DNA of 64,000 nt from Corynebacterium jeddahense (lineage in GTDB: Bacteria > Actinomycetota > Actinomycetes > Mycobacteriales > Mycobacteriaceae), in assembly GCF_028609865.1 (NCBI RefSeq), contig NZ_CP063194.1, positions 2,046,001 through 2,110,000 on the forward strand. The letters are read 5' to 3'. A program made the position numbers and the translations under genes. The notes under the pieces are model-generated. The model worked only from the letters and a program-made list of their open reading frames with translations, was not told the origin of the DNA and searched no databases. Each line of letters begins with the position of its first letter. Positions within the stretch are counted from its first letter, which is position 1. Shown here piece after piece: positions 21,312 to 30,562 of this stretch.

Positions 21312-21384
21312 TGGGCCCTGTGGGGCTCGAACCCACGACCTGCGGATTAAAAGTCCGTAGCTCTACCAACTGAGCTAAAGGCCC
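21312..21384 (-). tRNA. tRNA-Lys (TTT)
   Basis: A 73-nt cloverleaf: acceptor GGGCCTT/AGGGCCC, D stem GCTC/GAGC, anticodon stem ACGGA/TCCGC with loop CTTTTAA, T arm GTGGG TTCGAGC CCCAC. Confidence 0.95.
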
Positions 21385-21454
21385 GCAGGGAATCATGGTA
21401 GCCCGCGCGGGCTGGGCCGCGGTAATCGGGGCGCGGGACGGGGCCCACACCGCA

Positions 21455-21522
21455 AAAGTCGAGTCCGGGAGGTCGAGTCCGGCCGGAAAACGCGGTGAAC
21501 TCGACCTCCCGAACTCGACTTT
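21455..21522 (-). terminator. Long near-perfect inverted repeat, probable terminator of the CoA-transferase gene
   Basis: Arms of 24 bp (21455-21478 and 21499-21522) match at 23 positions around a 20-nt loop. Read on the minus strand the hairpin ends in ACTTTTGC. It begins 47 bp after the CoA-transferase stop. The arm contains GTCGAGT twice, so smaller hairpins are also possible. It is longer than ordinary terminators. Confidence 0.6.
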
Positions 21523-21568
21523 CAGAGCAGAGCGGCGAGGCGGCGGCAGCGGCCGCGCCCCGAAGGGC

Positions 21569-23077
21569 CTACTCGCCCTTCATCATCGTGCCGGTCTCCT
21601 CCATGCGGATGTGGAAGTCGAAGGCGTGGCGCAGGTCGTGCGGCGTCGCCTGGTACTTGCACTTGGAGGCCAGCTCGACGTACTCCTCGAGCAGCGGGCG
21701 GTAGGACGGGTGCGCGATGGAGATCATCTTCGCCGGACGGTCACGCGGGGCGAGGCCGCGCAGGTCGGCGACGCCGTACTCGGTGATGAAGACCATGGCG
21801 TCGTGCTCGTTGTGGTCGATGTGCGAGGCGAACGGCACGATCGCGGAGATGGCGCCGTCCTTGGCCACGGACGGGGAGATGAACGTGGAGATGTAGGCGT
21901 TGCGGGTGAAGTCGCCGGAGCCGCCCAGGGCGTTCATGAGGCGCGAGCCGTTGATGTGGGTGGAGTTGGCGTTGCCGTAGATGTCCGCCTCGATCATGCC
22001 GTTCGACGCAATAAGGCCCGTGCGGCGGATGACCTCGGGGTGGTTGGAGATGGACTGCGGGCGCAGGATGATGGACTCGCGGTAGCGCGAGGCCTCGGTG
22101 TTCATCTTGTCCGCGTACTCCGGCGACAGCGAGAACGAGGTGGCGGATGCGACGGTCATCTTGCCGGCGTCGATGAGGTCCACCATGCCGTCCTGGATCA
22201 CCTCGGTGTAGGCCTGGATGCTCTCGAACTTCGACTCCATGAGGCCGGACATCACGGCGTTGGGCACGTTGCCCACGCCGGACTGCATGACGTAGCCGTC
22301 GTAGGCGAGACGGCCGGCCTTGACCTCGTGCTCCAGGAAGTCGAGGAAGTTGCCGGCGATCTGCTCGGAGATCTCGTCCGGCGCCTTGAACGGGGCGTTG
22401 CGGTCCGGGGCGTCGGTCTTGACCACGGCAACGACCTTCTCCGGGTCGATCTCGATGTAGGTCTTGCCGATGCGGTCGCCGCACTTGGTGATCGGGATGG
22501 GCACGCGGTTCGGCAGCGGCGGCACGGTCCAGATGTCGTGCATGCCCTCGAGCTCCTCGGACTGCCACTCGTTGACCTCGATGATGATCTTCTTCGCGGC
22601 GTTGAGGAACTCCACGGAGTTACCCACGGACGAGGACGGGACGATGTTGCCCTCCTCGGTGATGCGCACGGCCTCGACGATGGCGAGGTCGACGTCGCCG
22701 AAGAAGCCCTCCTCGACCATCATGCCGGAGTGGGACAGGTGAATGTCCTGGAACTTCATCTCGCCGGCGTTGATCTTGTTACGCATGGTCGGATCGGACT
22801 GGTACGGCATGCGGTAGCGCAGCGCGCCAGCCTCGGCGAGCACACCGTCGCACTCCGGGGCGGTGGAGGCGCCGGTGTACATGTCAATGGAGAAGTCTTG
22901 GCCCTTCTCGTGGGCCGCCTTCGCCTTTTCCGCGATGGCTGCCGGCATGGCCTTCGGGTAGCCGGCGCCGGTGAAGCCGGAGGTGCCGACCTTGTCGCCG
23001 TGGTTGACAAACTGGACTGCTTCCTCGGCCGTCATGACCTTGTCGCGCAGCTGGGGGTTGGCGATGCGATCGCTCAT
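21569..23077 (-). CDS. cat: Succinyl-CoA/propionyl-CoA:acetate CoA-transferase (acetyl-CoA hydrolase family)
   Basis: A 502-residue class I CoA-transferase. Characteristic stretches are GDKVGTSGFTGAGYPKAMP (27-45), GNSVEFLNAAKKIIIEVN, MNALGGSGDFTRNAY and VFITEYGVADLRGLAPRDR. C. glutamicum has a close counterpart (called cat or actA) near ramA and phoU, which moves CoA between succinyl-CoA, propionyl-CoA and acetate during acetate metabolism. The ATG at 23077 follows GGGAGC. The 188 bp to the divergent dus gene contain AT-rich stretches suited to a regulated promoter. Control by RamA is plausible but not shown by the sequence. Confidence 0.92.
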   Translation of the reverse strand: MSDRIANPQLRDKVMTAEEAVQFVNHGDKVGTSGFTGAGYPKAMPAAIAEKAKAAHEKGQDFSIDMYTGASTAPECDGVLAEAGALRYRMPYQSDPTMRNKINAGEMKFQDIHLSHSGMMVEEGFFGDVDLAIVEAVRITEEGNIVPSSSVGNSVEFLNAAKKIIIEVNEWQSEELEGMHDIWTVPPLPNRVPIPITKCGDRIGKTYIEIDPEKVVAVVKTDAPDRNAPFKAPDEISEQIAGNFLDFLEHEVKAGRLAYDGYVMQSGVGNVPNAVMSGLMESKFESIQAYTEVIQDGMVDLIDAGKMTVASATSFSLSPEYADKMNTEASRYRESIILRPQSISNHPEVIRRTGLIASNGMIEADIYGNANSTHINGSRLMNALGGSGDFTRNAYISTFISPSVAKDGAISAIVPFASHIDHNEHDAMVFITEYGVADLRGLAPRDRPAKMISIAHPSYRPLLEEYVELASKCKYQATPHDLRHAFDFHIRMEETGTMMKGE

Positions 23078-23265
23078 GATGCTCCCTATATCTGTTCGTT
23101 CGAGTAGATAACAGACCCCACCCTATTGTGACGTAGGACCCACTGCCACGAAGTGTGCGGGACGCGTCGTAAAGCAACTGCATACCGGGGCTGGGGTACC
23201 CCCGAAAGGGCGTAGCCGCCGCGATTGGACGCGCGGGCGGGACCGCGGGAAGAATGGAGCGCACT

Positions 23266-24438
23266 ATGACGACAGCCGCGTCCGCCCAGCAACCCGCCCT
23301 CACCATCGGCGGCATCGACCTCAACTCCCCCGTCATCCTCGCGCCGATGGCCGGGGTGACCAACATGCCGTTTCGCGTCCTGTGCCGCGAGATCGAGGAG
23401 GAGCTCACCGACACCGCGTCTGGGCTGTACGTCTGCGAGATGATCACGGCGCGCGCGATGGTGGCGCGCAACGAGAAGACCCTGCACATGACCACGTTCG
23501 CTGACGTAGAGACGCCGCGCTCGATGCAGCTCTACACCGTCGACCCGAAGTTCACGTACGAGGCGGTGCGCATGATCGTCGAGGAGAACATCGCGGACCA
23601 CGTGGACATGAACTTCGGCTGCCCGGTGCCCAAGGTCACGCGCAAGGGCGGCGGCTGCGCGATCCCGTACAAGCGACGCCTCTACGGCAACATCGTCGAG
23701 GCCGCCGTGCGCGCCGCCGAGGGCTCTGGCGTGCCAATTACGGTGAAGTTCCGCATCGGTATCGACGGCGAGCACCACACGCACCTCGACGCCGGGCGCA
23801 TCGCCGCCGAGTCCGGCGCGTCCGCCGTCGCCCTCCACGCGCGCACCGGCGCCGAGCGCTACTCGGGCGAGGCGCACTGGGACGAGATCGGCCGCCTCGT
23901 CGAGCACATGGAGGGCACGGGCGTGCCCGTCATCGGCAACGGCGACATCTTCGCCGCCGACGACGCCGCGAAGATGATGGCACAGACCGGCTGCCACGGC
24001 GTTGAGGTCGGCCGCGGCTGCCTCGGTCGCCCGTGGCTGTTCGCCCAGCTCGGGGCGCAGCTGCGTGGCGACGCGATCCCGCCCGAACCGACCCTGGGCC
24101 AGGTCGCGCGCATCATCTACCGCCACGCGGAGCTGCTCGCCGCGCACGACGGCGAGGAGCACGCGTGCCGCGACATCCGCAAGCACACCGGCTGGTACCT
24201 GCGCGGGTTCCCCGTCGGCGGGGAGTTCCGCAAGTCGCTCGCCCAGGTCACCTCGCTCGCCGAGCTGCGCGAACGCCTCGCCCCCATCGCCGACTCGGAC
24301 GAGAGGGCCGAGCACGCCGACGACGCCCGCGGCCGCCAGGGCTCGGCGGGCAAGATCGCCCTGCCCGAGGGCTGGCTCGACGACCCGGAGGACGAGGCCG
24401 TACCGGAAGGAGCAGAGATTGAAAATAACGGAGGATAG
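23266..24438 (+). CDS. dus: tRNA-dihydrouridine synthase
   Basis: A 390-residue FMN-dependent TIM-barrel enzyme that reduces uridine in the tRNA D-loop. Visible motifs are VILAPMAGVTNMPFR (FMN phosphate region), MNFGCPVPKVTRKGGG with the catalytic Cys, ALHARTGAERYSGEAHW, and GNGDIFAADDA with VEVGRGCLGRPW. The C-terminus carries an acidic, Asp/Glu-rich tail. I prefer the ATG at 23266 (GGAG 6 nt upstream) over the ATG four codons earlier. It ends 28 bp before phoU, which has its own probable promoter. Confidence 0.93.
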   Translation: MTTAASAQQPALTIGGIDLNSPVILAPMAGVTNMPFRVLCREIEEELTDTASGLYVCEMITARAMVARNEKTLHMTTFADVETPRSMQLYTVDPKFTYEAVRMIVEENIADHVDMNFGCPVPKVTRKGGGCAIPYKRRLYGNIVEAAVRAAEGSGVPITVKFRIGIDGEHHTHLDAGRIAAESGASAVALHARTGAERYSGEAHWDEIGRLVEHMEGTGVPVIGNGDIFAADDAAKMMAQTGCHGVEVGRGCLGRPWLFAQLGAQLRGDAIPPEPTLGQVARIIYRHAELLAAHDGEEHACRDIRKHTGWYLRGFPVGGEFRKSLAQVTSLAELRERLAPIADSDERAEHADDARGRQGSAGKIALPEGWLDDPEDEAVPEGAEIENNGG

Positions 24439-24453
24439 CCACGAGCCCGCGGG

Positions 24454-24459
24454 TAGCGT
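24454..24459 (+). promoter_or_regulatory. Possible -10 element of phoU (leaderless)
   Basis: TAGCGT ends 7 nt before the phoU ATG. Confidence 0.35.
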
Positions 24460-24466
24460 GAAGCAC

Positions 24467-25198
24467 ATGCTCCGCGTCCAGTACCGCGAACACCTCAAGG
24501 CCTTTAACCGGGACCTTCTCGAGATGTGCGACACCGTGCGCAGCATCGCCTCGCACGCGAACGCGGCGCTGCTCGAGCAGTCGCTCGACGACGCTGAAAC
24601 CGCCCTCACCGAGGCCGACAGCCTGCAGGAGATCAGCGACCGCTGCGAGGAACGCAGCATGCGCCTCCTCGCGCTGCAGAACCCCGTCGCCAGCGACCTG
24701 CGCCAGGTGCTCTCCGCCATCTACATCGTCGAGCACTTCGAGCGCATGGGCTCGCTCGCCCGCAACATCGCCCTGCTCGCGCGCCAGCGCTACCCGGAGC
24801 CGGTCTACCCCGCCCCGCTGCACGGCTACGTCGAGGAGCTCGCGCGGCTTGTCGACGACATGGGCGCCGCCACCCGCAACCTCCTCGTCGAGCCGGACGC
24901 CGACGCCGCGGTGGAGCTGCACACGATCGACGAGGGCGTCGACGACATGCGCGCCTACCTGTGCAGTTTGGTTTCCGACCGGGAGTGGGAGTACTCCACC
25001 CGCGAGGCCGTCGACCTGTCCATGCTCGCCCGCTACTACGAGCGCTACGCGGACCGCTGCGTCGGCGTGGCCGGGCGCATGGTCTTCCTCATCACCGGGC
25101 TGAAACCCGAGGCGTACCTGCTGCGCCGCGACGAACCGGACTACAACCCGGACGAGAAGTTCGCCACCATCGAGCGCAAGTTCCGCGTCGAGGGCTAA
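24467..25198 (+). CDS. phoU: Phosphate uptake regulator PhoU
   Basis: A 243-residue all-helical protein made of two PhoU repeats. The metal-binding helices are visible as LQEISDRCEERSMRLLALQNP followed by DLRQVLSAIYIVEHFERMG in the first repeat and DLSMLARYYERYADRCVGVAGR in the second. PhoU restrains the Pst transporter and phosphate signalling. The gene is convergent with pstB rather than part of the pst operon, an arrangement I also recall in C. glutamicum. A GTG three codons upstream is an alternative start. Confidence 0.9.
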   Translation: MLRVQYREHLKAFNRDLLEMCDTVRSIASHANAALLEQSLDDAETALTEADSLQEISDRCEERSMRLLALQNPVASDLRQVLSAIYIVEHFERMGSLARNIALLARQRYPEPVYPAPLHGYVEELARLVDDMGAATRNLLVEPDADAAVELHTIDEGVDDMRAYLCSLVSDREWEYSTREAVDLSMLARYYERYADRCVGVAGRMVFLITGLKPEAYLLRRDEPDYNPDEKFATIERKFRVEG

Positions 25199-25205
25199 AC
25201 GCGCG

Positions 25206-25245
25206 CGCCCTCCCAGTGCCTGCTGCGGGCGGCACCGGGAGGGCG
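25206..25245. terminator. Bidirectional hairpin between phoU and pstB
   Basis: CGCCCTCCC a GTGCC / GGCAC c GGGAGGGCG, a 14-bp stem with one symmetrical mismatch and a 10-nt loop, lies between the convergent genes. There is no T-run on either side. Confidence 0.7.
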
Positions 25246-25263
25246 TCGAGAAGCGGGAGTGCT

Positions 25264-26040
25264 CTAGCCGAAGCGGCCGGAGATGTAGTCCTCCGTCTCC
25301 TTCTGAGAAGGGTTCTCGAAGATGGTCGTCGTGTCGTTGAACTCCACGAGGTGGCCCGGCTTGCCGGTGGCCTCGAGGGAGAAGAACGCGGTCTTGTCGG
25401 ACACGCGCGCAGCCTGCTGCATGTTGTGCGTCACGATGACGATGGTGTACTCGTCCTTGAGCTCATGGATGAGGTCCTCCACGGCCAGGGTCGAGATCGG
25501 GTCGAGAGCCGAGCAGGGCTCGTCCATGAGGAGCACCTCGGGGCGCACCGCGATCGCGCGGGCGATGCAGAGGCGCTGCTGCTGACCGCCGGAGAGGCCG
25601 CCGCCCGGCTTGTCCAGGCGGTCCTTCACCTCGTCCCAGAGGTTCGCGCCGCGCAGGGACTGCTCGGCGACCTCCTTGAGCTTCTTCTTGTCCTTCTCGC
25701 CGGCGAGCTTGAGGCCGGCGACGACGTTGTCCTCGATGGACATGGTCGGGAACGGGTTCGCCTTCTGGAACACCATGCCGATGGTGTTGCGCACGGCCAC
25801 CGGGTCGACGTTCTTGCCGTAAATGTCGTGGCCGTCGAGGAGGATCTGGCCCTTCACGGACGCGCCGGGGATGACCTCGTGCATACGGTTGATGGTGCGC
25901 AGCACGGTGGACTTGCCGCAGCCGGACGGGCCGATGAACGCGGTGACCGCCTTCGCCGGGATCTGCATGTTGACGTTCTGCACGGCGTGGAAATCGCCGT
26001 AGTAGATGTTGACGTCGTTGAGTTCGAGCTTGGTAGACAT
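25264..26040 (-). CDS. pstB: Phosphate ABC transporter ATP-binding protein
   Basis: A 258-residue ATPase with Walker [10 protein letters not shown] (37-45), PstB-specific [17 protein letters not shown], the signature [15 protein letters not shown], Walker [14 protein letters not shown] and the switch VTHNMQQA. It energises high-affinity phosphate import with PstA and PstC. The ATG at 26040 gives the standard start ([15 protein letters not shown]); upstream codons overlap the end of pstA. It is the last gene of pstSCAB. Confidence 0.96.
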   Translation of the reverse strand: MSTKLELNDVNIYYGDFHAVQNVNMQIPAKAVTAFIGPSGCGKSTVLRTINRMHEVIPGASVKGQILLDGHDIYGKNVDPVAVRNTIGMVFQKANPFPTMSIEDNVVAGLKLAGEKDKKKLKEVAEQSLRGANLWDEVKDRLDKPGGGLSGGQQQRLCIARAIAVRPEVLLMDEPCSALDPISTLAVEDLIHELKDEYTIVIVTHNMQQAARVSDKTAFFSLEATGKPGHLVEFNDTTTIFENPSQKETEDYISGRFG

Positions 26041-26080
26041 CTGGGTTTTCTCCTGGATGGTGTGGGAAACGCGGGGTGGG

Positions 26081-27079
26081 TTACTTCTTGACCGAGTAGC
26101 GCTTCGCCACAAAGCGGGCGAGCAGGTTCAAGGTGACGACGAGGATGACGAGCGTCAGCGCTGCGCCCCAAAGACGGTCGTTCGCCGGACCGACCGCACC
26201 GGACTTCCACATGTCGAGCATGAACAGCGGCAGCGAGGACTGCGGCTTGTCGAACATGTCGAACCAGTTCGTGGCCGGGGTGGAGCCGACGAGGATGAGC
26301 ACCGGGGCGGACTCGCCCATCACGCGGGCGATGGCGAGCATGATGCCGGTGACGATGCCGGACAGCGCCGTAGGCAGCACGATGCGCACAATGGTCTTCC
26401 ACTTCGGCACACCGAGGGCGTAGGAGGCCTCGCGCAGATCCATCGGCACGACGCGGAGCATCTCCTCGGTGTTGCGCACCACGACCGGGATCATGAGCAG
26501 GATGAGAGAGAGCGACACCGCGAAGCCGGAGCGCTGCTGGCCGAGGATGGTGATCCACAGGGCGTAGACGAACAGCGCGGCGACGATCGACGGCACACCG
26601 GAGAGAATGTCCACCATGAAGGTGGTGAGCTTGCCCAGCTTGTTGCCGTTGGAGTACTCCACCAGGTAGATGGCGGTGAAGATGCCGATCGGGATGGAGA
26701 ACAGGGACGCGATGAACGTCTGCATGAGGGTGCCGGCGATCGCGTGCGCGGCGCCGCCGCCCTCCTTCGCGGCGCGGACGCCGACCATGTCCTTCGTCCA
26801 CCAGTCGGGGTCGATCACGGCGCCCCAGCCGCGGGAGATCACGGTGATGAGCAGCCACAGCAGCGGGATGAGCGCGAGGATCATGCACAGCCACATGAGG
26901 CCGCCCATGATGGCGTTCGTGGTCTTGCGGCCCGACGCGATGTCGGTGAACGGGTTGTCGCCGCGGCGCGCGGGGCGCGAGTCGGTGGCGGCGGTGGCCA
27001 CCTGCGAGGTGCCCGTCGCCTGCGTTGCGACGCGCGAAGCGCCGTTGGCGGCGCCGTTGTTCGGAACTGCAGTAGACAT
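26081..27079 (-). CDS. pstA: Phosphate ABC transporter permease PstA
   Basis: A 332-residue inner-membrane protein with about six helices after an Ala/Thr-rich N-terminal extension of about 50 residues. The EAA-type coupling loop reads [21 protein letters not shown], and [14 protein letters not shown] follows in the next helix, both typical of PstA. It follows pstC by 15 bp. The N-terminal extension ([16 protein letters not shown]) is longer than in enterobacterial PstA and is probably a disordered cytoplasmic tail. Confidence 0.95.
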   Translation of the reverse strand: MSTAVPNNGAANGASRVATQATGTSQVATAATDSRPARRGDNPFTDIASGRKTTNAIMGGLMWLCMILALIPLLWLLITVISRGWGAVIDPDWWTKDMVGVRAAKEGGGAAHAIAGTLMQTFIASLFSIPIGIFTAIYLVEYSNGNKLGKLTTFMVDILSGVPSIVAALFVYALWITILGQQRSGFAVSLSLILLMIPVVVRNTEEMLRVVPMDLREASYALGVPKWKTIVRIVLPTALSGIVTGIMLAIARVMGESAPVLILVGSTPATNWFDMFDKPQSSLPLFMLDMWKSGAVGPANDRLWGAALTLVILVVTLNLLARFVAKRYSVKK

Positions 27080-27094
27080 ATCTGCTTCGCTCCC

Positions 27095-28198
27095 TTACTT
27101 GTTGACGATCGCGCGGGCGATCGAGTTGACAACGAAGGTCAGTAGGAACAGCACCAGGCCGGCGGCGATGTAGGCGCCCGCGGAGACCGGGTTGTTGAAC
27201 TCTGCGGCGGCGTTCGCGATCGCGGTAGCGAAGGTGGTGCCACCGTCGAACAGGGAGCCGCGGAAGTCGTTCGCCGGGGCCACGGCCATGTAGAGCGCCA
27301 TGGTCTCGCCCAGCGCGCGGCCGAGGCCGAGCATGGCGCCGGCGATGAAGCCGGAGAGGCCGAACGGGATGACCGTCATGCGGATGACTTCCCAGCGCGT
27401 CGCGCCGAGCGCAAGTGCGGACTCGATCTGGCCGGGAGGCGTCTGCACGAAGATCTCGCGGGCGGTCGCGGCGATGATCGGCAGGATCATGATCGCGAGC
27501 ACGATGCCGCCGGTCATCATGTTGCGGGCCGTGGAGAACGGCGGGGAGTTCTGGTAGGTGGCGAACAGGAAGAAGTCGCCGCCCCAGCCGTTGACCCACT
27601 TGTAGAAGTCGCCCAGCAGCGGGCCGAGCACCTGCGCGCCCCACAGGCCGTAGACGATCGACGGCACGGCCGCGAGCATGTCCACGAGGGTGCCCAGCGG
27701 GCGAACGAGCTGCGGCGGGCAGTAGTTCGAGAGGAACAGCGCGACGCCGAGCGCGATCGGCATGGCGATGATCAGCGCGATCAACGAGATGGTCAGCGTG
27801 GAGAAGAAGAGGTTCGGGATACCGAACTTCATCGCGTCGAGGTTGGAGGTCTGCCAGTCGCCGCCGTAGGTGAGGAAGCCGAGGAAGCCGCCGTCGTTAC
27901 GCACGAGCGGGGGCATCGCCTGAATGAGCAGGAAGATGCCGATCGCGGCGACGAGGACGGTGATGAGCACCGCGGAGGCGGTGGAGAAAAACTCGAAGAC
28001 GCGGTCGCCCGGGCGCTTCACGCCCGCGCCGGTCGCGGAGCCGGAGGGCTCGCCGGCGATCGGGGTGCCCTCGGTCGCCGGGTCCTGGCCCTTGCGCACT
28101 GGGCGGCCCGTGGAGGACTGGACCACCGGATCGGTTTTCGTCGCGGGCCCTGCGCCGCGGTCGTCGTGCTCGGTAGCCGGCAGTTCGTTGTCAGCCAT
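27095..28198 (-). CDS. pstC: Phosphate ABC transporter permease PstC
   Basis: A 367-residue permease with six helices preceded by a ~70-residue polar tail (ADNELPATEHDDRGAG onward). The coupling loop ALGATRWEVIRMTVIPFG and the GLGRALGETMALYMA helix identify PstC. The ATG at 28198 is chosen because it gives the usual polar corynebacterial N-terminus; earlier codons lie in the pstS-pstC gap. That gap (about 160 bp) is long for an operon and might hold a processing site or attenuator. Confidence 0.95.
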   Translation of the reverse strand: MADNELPATEHDDRGAGPATKTDPVVQSSTGRPVRKGQDPATEGTPIAGEPSGSATGAGVKRPGDRVFEFFSTASAVLITVLVAAIGIFLLIQAMPPLVRNDGGFLGFLTYGGDWQTSNLDAMKFGIPNLFFSTLTISLIALIIAMPIALGVALFLSNYCPPQLVRPLGTLVDMLAAVPSIVYGLWGAQVLGPLLGDFYKWVNGWGGDFFLFATYQNSPPFSTARNMMTGGIVLAIMILPIIAATAREIFVQTPPGQIESALALGATRWEVIRMTVIPFGLSGFIAGAMLGLGRALGETMALYMAVAPANDFRGSLFDGGTTFATAIANAAAEFNNPVSAGAYIAAGLVLFLLTFVVNSIARAIVNK

Positions 28199-28357
28199 AT
28201 GCTCGAATCCTTTGAGAATAAAACGGTTGGAGGTGGGGGTTAACCGAGGTCGGCGACCTGGTACCCGCATACGTAGACCCCCCGCAGATCGATCGGAATC
28301 AGTGGGGGGTCGGTCCGCCCTCCGGTCTACGGCCGGAGGACCAAACGCGCTGCGGCG

Positions 28358-29518
28358 TTACTGGATGGCGTTGATCGCCTCGCGCAGGCGGTCAGCGTGA
28401 GCGCCGGTGACCGGGATGAAGCCCTCGTCAGCGAGCTCCTGATCCTGGTGATCGAGAGCGACGTTGAGGAAGTCCTTCACCATGTTGGAGGTCTCCTTGT
28501 CGTAGCCAGCGGAGCAGACGATCTCGTAGGTCGTCAGCACCAGCGGGTACGCGCCAGCGGTGTTGGTCTTGAACAGCTTGTCGGAATCGACAACCATGTT
28601 GTGGCCGTCGGTCTTGAAGGCGAGGTCGTCCAGAACCTTGCCAACGGTCTCGTTGGTGAGCTCGACCGGGCCGTTGCCGAAGTCGATGTTCGCCTTCTTG
28701 TCCGCGAAGCCAGCCTCGACGTAGGTGATAGCACCCTCGGTCGCCTTAACCTCCTGGGCAACGCCGGAGGAGCCGTTGGCGCCGGTGCCCACAGCGTTCG
28801 GGAACGCCTTGCCGGTGGACTCCCACTTGCCGTTGGAGGCGGCAGCCAGGAACTTCTGGAAGTTGTCGGAGGTGCCGGACTCGTCGGAGCGGTAGAAGAC
28901 GTTGATCGGCTCGTCCGGGAGGTTCACGCCCGGGTTCGCCTCGGCGATCTTCGGGTCGTTCCAGGTGGTGATGACGCCCTGGAAGATCTCGACGATGTTG
29001 TCGACGGTCAGGTTGAGCTTGTCCACACCCTTGAGGTTGTAGGCGACGGCGACCGGGCCGATGACGAACGGCAGGTGCCAAGCCTCGTTGCCACCGCAAC
29101 GGTCGGCAGCAGCCTGGATCTGGTCGTCCTTCAGCGGGGAGTCAGAGCCAGCGAACACAGCCTGGTTGGCGATGAAGTTCTTCTGGCCGGAGCCGGAGCC
29201 GGACGGGGTGTAAGCGAGCTGAGCACCCGGAACCTCGGAGGAGTAGACGGAAGCGAAGTAGTCCATCGCGTTCTGCTGAGAGGAAGCGCCCTCAGCGACG
29301 AGGGTGCCGGTCTGGCCGGAGAGCTCGTACGCGCCGGACTTCTTGTCGTCCTTGTTGCCGGAGGTGGAGGTCTCGGTCGCGGTGGAGGTCTCCGTGTTGG
29401 ACTCGACGGAGGTCGACGACGCGTTGTCGTCGTCGGAATCGCCACAAGCGACGAGGGAAACGGAAGATGCTGCAACGACGCCGACGATCGCGGCGGTGCG
29501 CTTGAAGTTACGGATCAC
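28358..29518 (-). CDS. pstS: Phosphate-binding lipoprotein PstS
   Basis: A 386-residue lipoprotein: signal peptide with lipobox LVAC (Cys25), then a Ser/Thr/Asp-rich linker to about residue 65, then the periplasmic-binding fold. Phosphate-contacting stretches are EGASSQQNAMDYF, YTPSGSGSGQKNF, FAGSDSPLKDD and YRSDESGTSDNFQKFL. It captures phosphate outside the membrane for PstCAB. Translation starts at a GTG with GGAAAGG upstream. Repeated GTTAACC-like units (29602-29645) lie about 85-130 bp upstream and may be the phosphate-control box. Confidence 0.96.
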   Translation of the reverse strand: MIRNFKRTAAIVGVVAASSVSLVACGDSDDDNASSTSVESNTETSTATETSTSGNKDDKKSGAYELSGQTGTLVAEGASSQQNAMDYFASVYSSEVPGAQLAYTPSGSGSGQKNFIANQAVFAGSDSPLKDDQIQAAADRCGGNEAWHLPFVIGPVAVAYNLKGVDKLNLTVDNIVEIFQGVITTWNDPKIAEANPGVNLPDEPINVFYRSDESGTSDNFQKFLAAASNGKWESTGKAFPNAVGTGANGSSGVAQEVKATEGAITYVEAGFADKKANIDFGNGPVELTNETVGKVLDDLAFKTDGHNMVVDSDKLFKTNTAGAYPLVLTTYEIVCSAGYDKETSNMVKDFLNVALDHQDQELADEGFIPVTGAHADRLREAINAIQ

Positions 29519-29601
29519 GGGATACCTTTCCGGTGCTTAACAGTTCAATGTCGAGCATCGGCACAACTGTCCGATTACTCACGATTGCAAACCTACGGAA
29601 T

Positions 29602-29645
29602 CCTGGTTAATCCTTGGTAACCGGTTAAGTGAATAATGGGTTAAC
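29602..29645 (-). promoter_or_regulatory. Candidate PHO box upstream of pstS
   Basis: On the minus strand GTTAACC (29645-29639), CTTAACC, GGTTACC and GATTAACC form direct repeats. The stretch divides into roughly 11-nt units like GTTAACCCATT and ATTCACTTAAC, the layout of actinobacterial PhoP/PhoR operators. The site is AT-rich against a GC-rich background. Confidence 0.5.
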
Positions 29646-29683
29646 TTCTTGGAAGCGCAGTGTTCGCGCACGTCAGACGCCAT

Positions 29684-30562
29684 TTACTTGTACACGACGT
29701 GCCGCTCCCGCACAGCGAAGCCGAGCTGCCGGTAACGCTTCACGGCGGGCTCGTTGTCGGCCTCCACATAGAGGATGACCTGCGGTGATCCCACCCCAAT
29801 GAGGTACTCCAACCCCACCCGCATCAGCGGTCCCCCCATTCCCTCCCCCCGGTAACGCGACGCGAGCCCCACGACGTACACCTCGCCCGTCCCGTCTGGG
29901 TGGCGCTTCGTCCAGTGGAATCCCGCCAGCGTGGCGCCGTCGTAAAGCAAACGCACCCCGTCCGGGTCGAACCACTCCGCCTCCATCCCGCGGTGCAGGC
30001 GGTCGAGGTCCCACCCGCCCTGCTCCGGGTGCCAGGAGAACGCCTCGTTGTTCACCTCGAGCCACTGCTCCTCCACTCGCTCGCGCCCGAACCGGCGCGC
30101 CGCCTCGGGGTAGCTCAGCGCTTCGAACCCGTCCGGGATCGCGGGCAGCTGGCCCAGCTCGGCGGCGTCGACCCCCATGACCAGCAGCTCCCGCTGCGGC
30201 GTGAGCCCGAGCTCGGCCGCGAGCGCGCGGGCCGCGGGGAGGTCACCGTGCGCCCAGAAGCCGGCGCCGCCGTCGCGCCTGCGCACCGCCTCCGCCAGCG
30301 CCGTCCCCAGCCCCTCGCGCCGGCGCCGCGGGTCCACCACGAGCTCGCACGACCCGTCCGGGGCGAGGGCGGCGCACGCGATCACCGCGCCCTTGCCGCC
30401 GCTGTCCTCGACGGTGAGGTGGGTGTGCCCCGCGCGGGCGTCGTCGAGGCCCAGCTCGAACGCCTCGGAAAACGCGGCGATGCCGTCGTGCTCCGCGGCG
30501 GCGGCGAGGAGGGGTCGCACGCGCTCACCGGGCAGATGTGCGCTTAGGATGTCGGCAGTCAT
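29684..30562 (-). CDS. mshD: Mycothiol synthase (acetyl-CoA:Cys-GlcN-Ins acetyltransferase)
   Basis: A 292-residue double-GNAT protein catalysing the last step of mycothiol biosynthesis, the actinobacterial glutathione replacement. Family stretches are VDPRRRREGLGTALAEAV in the first GNAT domain, WLEVNNEAFSWHPEQGGW (substrate pocket), LAGFHWTK, and YVVGLASRYRGEGMGGPLM with the C-terminal acetyl-CoA loop. The gene is divergent from an LmeA-like gene and the two start codons share the sequence CATG. A TAACGT hexamer 6 nt upstream suggests a leaderless message. Confidence 0.93.
   Translation of the reverse strand: MTADILSAHLPGERVRPLLAAAAEHDGIAAFSEAFELGLDDARAGHTHLTVEDSGGKGAVIACAALAPDGSCELVVDPRRRREGLGTALAEAVRRRDGGAGFWAHGDLPAARALAAELGLTPQRELLVMGVDAAELGQLPAIPDGFEALSYPEAARRFGRERVEEQWLEVNNEAFSWHPEQGGWDLDRLHRGMEAEWFDPDGVRLLYDGATLAGFHWTKRHPDGTGEVYVVGLASRYRGEGMGGPLMRVGLEYLIGVGSPQVILYVEADNEPAVKRYRQLGFAVRERHVVYK

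Noticed and set aside
23078..23253. Open frames in the gap between the CoA-transferase and dus genes
   Set aside because: They are extensions of shadow frames; the gap is better explained as divergent promoters.
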